Shown here: in pieces, positions 41,350-44,220 of the stretch
Layout of the letters: each line of letters opens with the position of its first letter
How positions within the stretch are numbered: position 1 is the first letter of the stretch
DNA from: an uncultured beta proteobacterium
GTDB taxonomy: Bacteria > Pseudomonadota > Gammaproteobacteria > Burkholderiales > Burkholderiaceae_C
Assembly: GCA_903822435.1 (NCBI GenBank)
Contig: CAIJPE010000086.1
Coordinates: forward strand, 1 to 44,220
Direction: 5' to 3'
Length of the DNA: 44,220 bases
The notes under the pieces: generated by a model
The model's database searches: none
What the model saw: only the letters and a program-made list of their open reading frames with translations
Told to the model about the DNA's origin: nothing
Made by a program: the position numbers and the translations under genes

Positions 41350-43713
41350 ATGCGGATTCGATTGGTAGCGCGCCGGCTCGGCCCCCTGGCGCTGTGGATG
41401 TGTGGCTGCGTGGCCTGGGCCCAGGCGCCTGACGCCAACAACCCGATGCCAGCGCGCGCCGCCTCGGCACCGGCCCGCGCCGCCTCGGCCGCGGCGGCGG
41501 CCGAGCCCGCGACGCAGCGCCTGGAGATTGTCGGCGGGCGCGAATCCGACACCGACCAGCGCCGCAAGTCCACCGCGGCCAAGATCGTCATCGGCCGCGA
41601 AGAAATCGACAAGTTCGGCGACGCCACCGTGGGCGAGGTGCTGCGCCGGCTGCCGGGCGTCACCACCCCGGGCGCCCCCGGGCGCGGCGGCCCGCCGCGC
41701 CTGCGCGGACTGGGCAGCGGCTACACGCAGCTGCTGATCGACGGCCAGCGCATCCCGCCGGGCTTCAGCCTGGAATCGCTCACCCCCGAGCAGATCGAGC
41801 GCATCGAGATCCTGCGGGCCCCCAGCGCCGAGACCGGCTCGCAGGCCATCGCTGGCACCATCAACATCGTCACCCGCGAAGGCTACAAGCGCCGCCTGAA
41901 CGACCTGCGCGGTGGCGTCGGCTACGAGAACGGCAAGGTCTCGCCGGGCCTGAACTGGACGCACAACGACAGCGCCGGCGACCTCACCTACAACATGTCG
42001 GGTTCGTTCTTCATGCCGCGGCGGCTGAGCACGAACGAGACGCGCACCACCGTGTCCGACATCGACTCGGGTACCTTGCTGGAAGACCGCAGCAGCCACA
42101 CGCGCACGGCCGAGAAGCGCTTCGGACTGAACCTCACCACGCGGCTGCAATGGCGCCTGGGCGGGCCCGAAGGCGGCGGTGACATGCTGATGCTCACGCC
42201 CACGCTCTTCCACACCGAGGCCCGCAGCGACAGCAGCTTCGACCTGGTCCGGGTGTTGTCGCGGCCGTGCGATCCGCTGACCCCCAGCTTGTGCGCCACG
42301 CCCCTGTACGACAACGGCAACAGCGCCACCGACAGCCGCTACACCAACGCGCGGCTGAACGGCCAGTGGCGCCAGCGCGTGGGCCCGCTGCGCCTGGAGC
42401 TCAATGGCGGTGGCGGTGTCTTCCGCGCCGTCAACAACACGCTGCGCAGCGAATTCAGCAACGCCAGCCCCGACCCCGTGCGCGTGCTGCAGGACCGCAG
42501 CGTCTCGCGGGAGTCCTCCTACACGCTGAACCTCAAGGCCTCGGGCCTGGCCGGCGGCGCGGGGCCTGGTGCCGAGCACAGCCTGGTGGGTGGCGCCGAA
42601 CTCGAGGGCCTGCACCGCACCGAGACGCGCAGCAACCTGCAGTCGCTGCTGGGCGGCCCGCTGCAGCCGCTGCTGACCGACTTCGGCGACAACCTGCAGG
42701 CCTCGTCCTTGCGTTCGGCGGCCTACCTGCAGGACGAGTGGAACATCAACCCGCAGTGGGCCACCCAGGCCGGGCTGCGCTGGGAGGGCATCGCCACCAC
42801 GGGCGACAACGGCGACGGCACCTACCCCAGCAACCGCAGCAGCGTGCTCACGCCGCTGCTCCACGCCGTGTGGAAACCCGACCCGAAGAGCCGCGACCAG
42901 GTGCGGCTGAGCCTGACGCGCAGTTACCGAGCGCCGGGCTTGTCGTCGCTGATCGCGCGGCCTTCCATCTCGCGCGACTATCCGGTCTCGGGCGTCAACA
43001 TCATCACCAGCCCCGACAGCGCAGGCAACCCCGATCTCAAGCCCGAGCAGGCCACCGGAATCGACCTCGCGCTGGAGCGCTACATCGACGGCGGCGGCGT
43101 GCTCAGCGCCAACCTCTTCCACCGACGCATCAGCGACCTGATCCGCGGCGTGACGAGCCTGGAGACCGTCCCGTACAGCCCCGCGCCGCGCTGGGTTCGC
43201 CGCCAGCGCAACATCGGCCACGCCACCACCAGCGGCATCGAGCTGGAGGCCAAGTTCCGGCTCGACCAGCTCATCTCCGGCTGGCTGCCGGTGGAAGTGC
43301 GCAGCAACCTGGCCTTCTTCGACTCGAAGGTGGATGCCGTGCCGGGCCCGAACAACCGGCTGGACCAGCAGGCCAAGGCCACGGCCAACCTGGGCGCCGA
43401 CTACCGCGTTCGCGCCCTGCCGCTGACCCTGGGCGGCAACGTCAACTGGGTGCCGGGCTACACCACGCAGGTGGACGTGGGGCAGGCCGTCACGGTCAGC
43501 ACCAAGAACGTGTGGGACGCGTACGCGCTGTGGACCTTCAGCCCGGCCGCCGGCCTGCGTCTGCTGGGCAGCAACCTGACCCCGCGCGACTACGCCAACA
43601 CCACGGCCGACGACGTCCGCAACACCACCACGGGTGCCAACGAGCGCACCACCGTGCGCAGCAACGGCCCGAGCTACATCAACTGGCAACTGCGGCTGGA
43701 ACTCAAGCTCTAG
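41350..43713 (+). CDS. TonB-dependent outer-membrane receptor
   Basis: A 787-residue receptor. It has a signal peptide (residues 1-25, ending AWAQ), an Ala/Ser/Pro-rich stretch (~30-55), and a plug domain (~57-180) with 'TVGEVLRRLPGV', 'GQRIPPGFSLESLTPEQIERIEIL' (only ends GQRI and IEIL needed) and 'GTINIVTRE'. A ~600-residue beta-barrel follows and ends in '...INWQLRLELKL' with a terminal hydrophobic residue. A possible TonB box is 'LEIVGG' at 58-63. Such receptors import siderophores, haem, metal complexes, sugars or peptides; nothing here fixes the ligand. The downstream gene codes for a peptidase, which could fit a peptide ligand; the upstream frm operon is divergent. Confidence 0.92.
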   Translation: MRIRLVARRLGPLALWMCGCVAWAQAPDANNPMPARAASAPARAASAAAAAEPATQRLEIVGGRESDTDQRRKSTAAKIVIGREEIDKFGDATVGEVLRRLPGVTTPGAPGRGGPPRLRGLGSGYTQLLIDGQRIPPGFSLESLTPEQIERIEILRAPSAETGSQAIAGTINIVTREGYKRRLNDLRGGVGYENGKVSPGLNWTHNDSAGDLTYNMSGSFFMPRRLSTNETRTTVSDIDSGTLLEDRSSHTRTAEKRFGLNLTTRLQWRLGGPEGGGDMLMLTPTLFHTEARSDSSFDLVRVLSRPCDPLTPSLCATPLYDNGNSATDSRYTNARLNGQWRQRVGPLRLELNGGGGVFRAVNNTLRSEFSNASPDPVRVLQDRSVSRESSYTLNLKASGLAGGAGPGAEHSLVGGAELEGLHRTETRSNLQSLLGGPLQPLLTDFGDNLQASSLRSAAYLQDEWNINPQWATQAGLRWEGIATTGDNGDGTYPSNRSSVLTPLLHAVWKPDPKSRDQVRLSLTRSYRAPGLSSLIARPSISRDYPVSGVNIITSPDSAGNPDLKPEQATGIDLALERYIDGGGVLSANLFHRRISDLIRGVTSLETVPYSPAPRWVRRQRNIGHATTSGIELEAKFRLDQLISGWLPVEVRSNLAFFDSKVDAVPGPNNRLDQQAKATANLGADYRVRALPLTLGGNVNWVPGYTTQVDVGQAVTVSTKNVWDAYALWTFSPAAGLRLLGSNLTPRDYANTTADDVRNTTTGANERTTVRSNGPSYINWQLRLELKL

Positions 43714-43771
43714 GGGGGATGCCCCGACGCGCCATCGGCGGCAGAATCGAGAGGCAACCGAAGGGCCTTCG

Positions 43772-44220
43772 ATGAACCACGCTGTACGCCTCTTGCGCGC
43801 GCTGTGCGCTGTCTTGCTCCCGATGGCCCCGGGCCTTGCCGCGCAGGCAGCGCCGCTGCCCACCGAGGCCTATGCCCGGCTGCCGCAGGCCGAGTGGGTG
43901 GCCTTGTCGCCCAACGGCCAGTGGTTCGCAGCCGTGATGAACCGGGGCGGCGAGGCCCTGGCCGTGACCCACAGCGTCGACGGGGAGGAACCGGTCAAGG
44001 CTTTGCTCAAGACCGACAACCGCGAATTCCGGCTGAGCTGGGTGCGCTGGGTCAGCGACAACCGCCTGGTGATCGGCGTGCGCTTCCCCGACAAGCGCCT
44101 GAACACCGACACCATCGAGACCCGCCTGGTGGCCGTCGACCGCGACGGCGGTCATCTGATCAACCTGGTCGAGCCCAACGCCTTCACTGCCGCGGCGCAA
44201 CTGCAGGACCAGGTGGTCGA
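43772..44220 (+). CDS. S9-type (prolyl oligopeptidase family) exported peptidase, N-terminal part, cut by window end
   Basis: The first 149 codons of a gene that runs off the window. There is a signal peptide (about residues 1-27, 'LLRALCAVLLPMAPGLAAQA') and then the start of a beta-propeller domain: 'WVALSPNGQWFAAVMNRGG' (begin WVALSPNG), 'LSWVRWVSDNRLVIGVR' and 'RLVAVDRDGG'. This pattern is typical of the N-terminal domain of S9C/dipeptidyl-peptidase-like enzymes found near TonB receptors; the catalytic Ser-Asp-His domain would lie beyond the window. AAGGG lies 6 bases before the ATG. The gap to the receptor stop is 58 bases, so the two are probably co-transcribed. Confidence 0.75.
   Translation, partial: MNHAVRLLRALCAVLLPMAPGLAAQAAPLPTEAYARLPQAEWVALSPNGQWFAAVMNRGGEALAVTHSVDGEEPVKALLKTDNREFRLSWVRWVSDNRLVIGVRFPDKRLNTDTIETRLVAVDRDGGHLINLVEPNAFTAAAQLQDQVV

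Overview
The window is 44.2 kb of very GC-rich DNA with dense gene packing and Escherichia-like housekeeping enzymes. It looks like a chromosomal segment of a betaproteobacterium, most likely order Burkholderiales (Comamonadaceae / Rubrivivax-Leptothrix-Ideonella type). The basis is composition, the E. coli-like PurB beside a type 2 PyrF, and the protein styles; no rRNA or other marker fixes the taxon. I found no tRNA, rRNA, CRISPR array, complete insertion sequence or phage gene. About 35 protein genes fill almost all the sequence, many joined by 1- or 4-base stop/start overlaps.

Layout. 1-1025: the 3' end of an RND efflux pump gene, convergent with a PAP2-type membrane protein. 1109-3189 (minus): a PQQ alcohol dehydrogenase with the Asp-X-Asp signature of lanthanide-dependent enzymes, coupled to a small cytochrome c. 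3387-8897 (plus): purB, pyrF and a large multi-PAS hybrid histidine kinase. 8982-9617: a CoxG-like protein. 9646-12925 (minus): an operon for cell-wall peptides, made of a peptide-binding protein, a VanX-type D,D-dipeptidase and an exported LD-carboxypeptidase. 12972-15123 (plus): three regulators, two related PAS-LuxR proteins and one Crp/Fnr protein.

15143-21224 (minus): an unusual cluster of M48 metalloprotease, class III adenylate cyclase with TPRs, vanadium-haloperoxidase-type PAP2 protein and subtilisin-like protease. The last two overlap by GTGA. This is my best candidate for an undescribed system. 21525-26142 (plus): a small exported protein, a KdpD/KdpE-like two-component pair and the potassium transporter kup.

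26144-34360 (minus): three tandem paralogous substrate-binding proteins, then acetoacetyl-CoA synthetase and a DUF427 protein. 34547-38255 (plus), divergent from these: the matching oligopeptide-type ABC transporter, with two permeases and a double ATPase. A perfect 13-bp inverted repeat lies between the divergent units. 38237-41264 (minus): glutathione-dependent formaldehyde oxidation (frmA, fghA) plus an RlmN-like radical SAM enzyme. 41350-44220 (plus): a TonB-dependent receptor and the start of an S9-type peptidase gene.

Functional themes are alcohol/formaldehyde oxidation, capture of peptides and wall fragments, and signalling, including a possible cAMP link between the cyclase and the neighbouring Crp-like protein. 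Functions are assigned from remembered family motifs, not from database searches.
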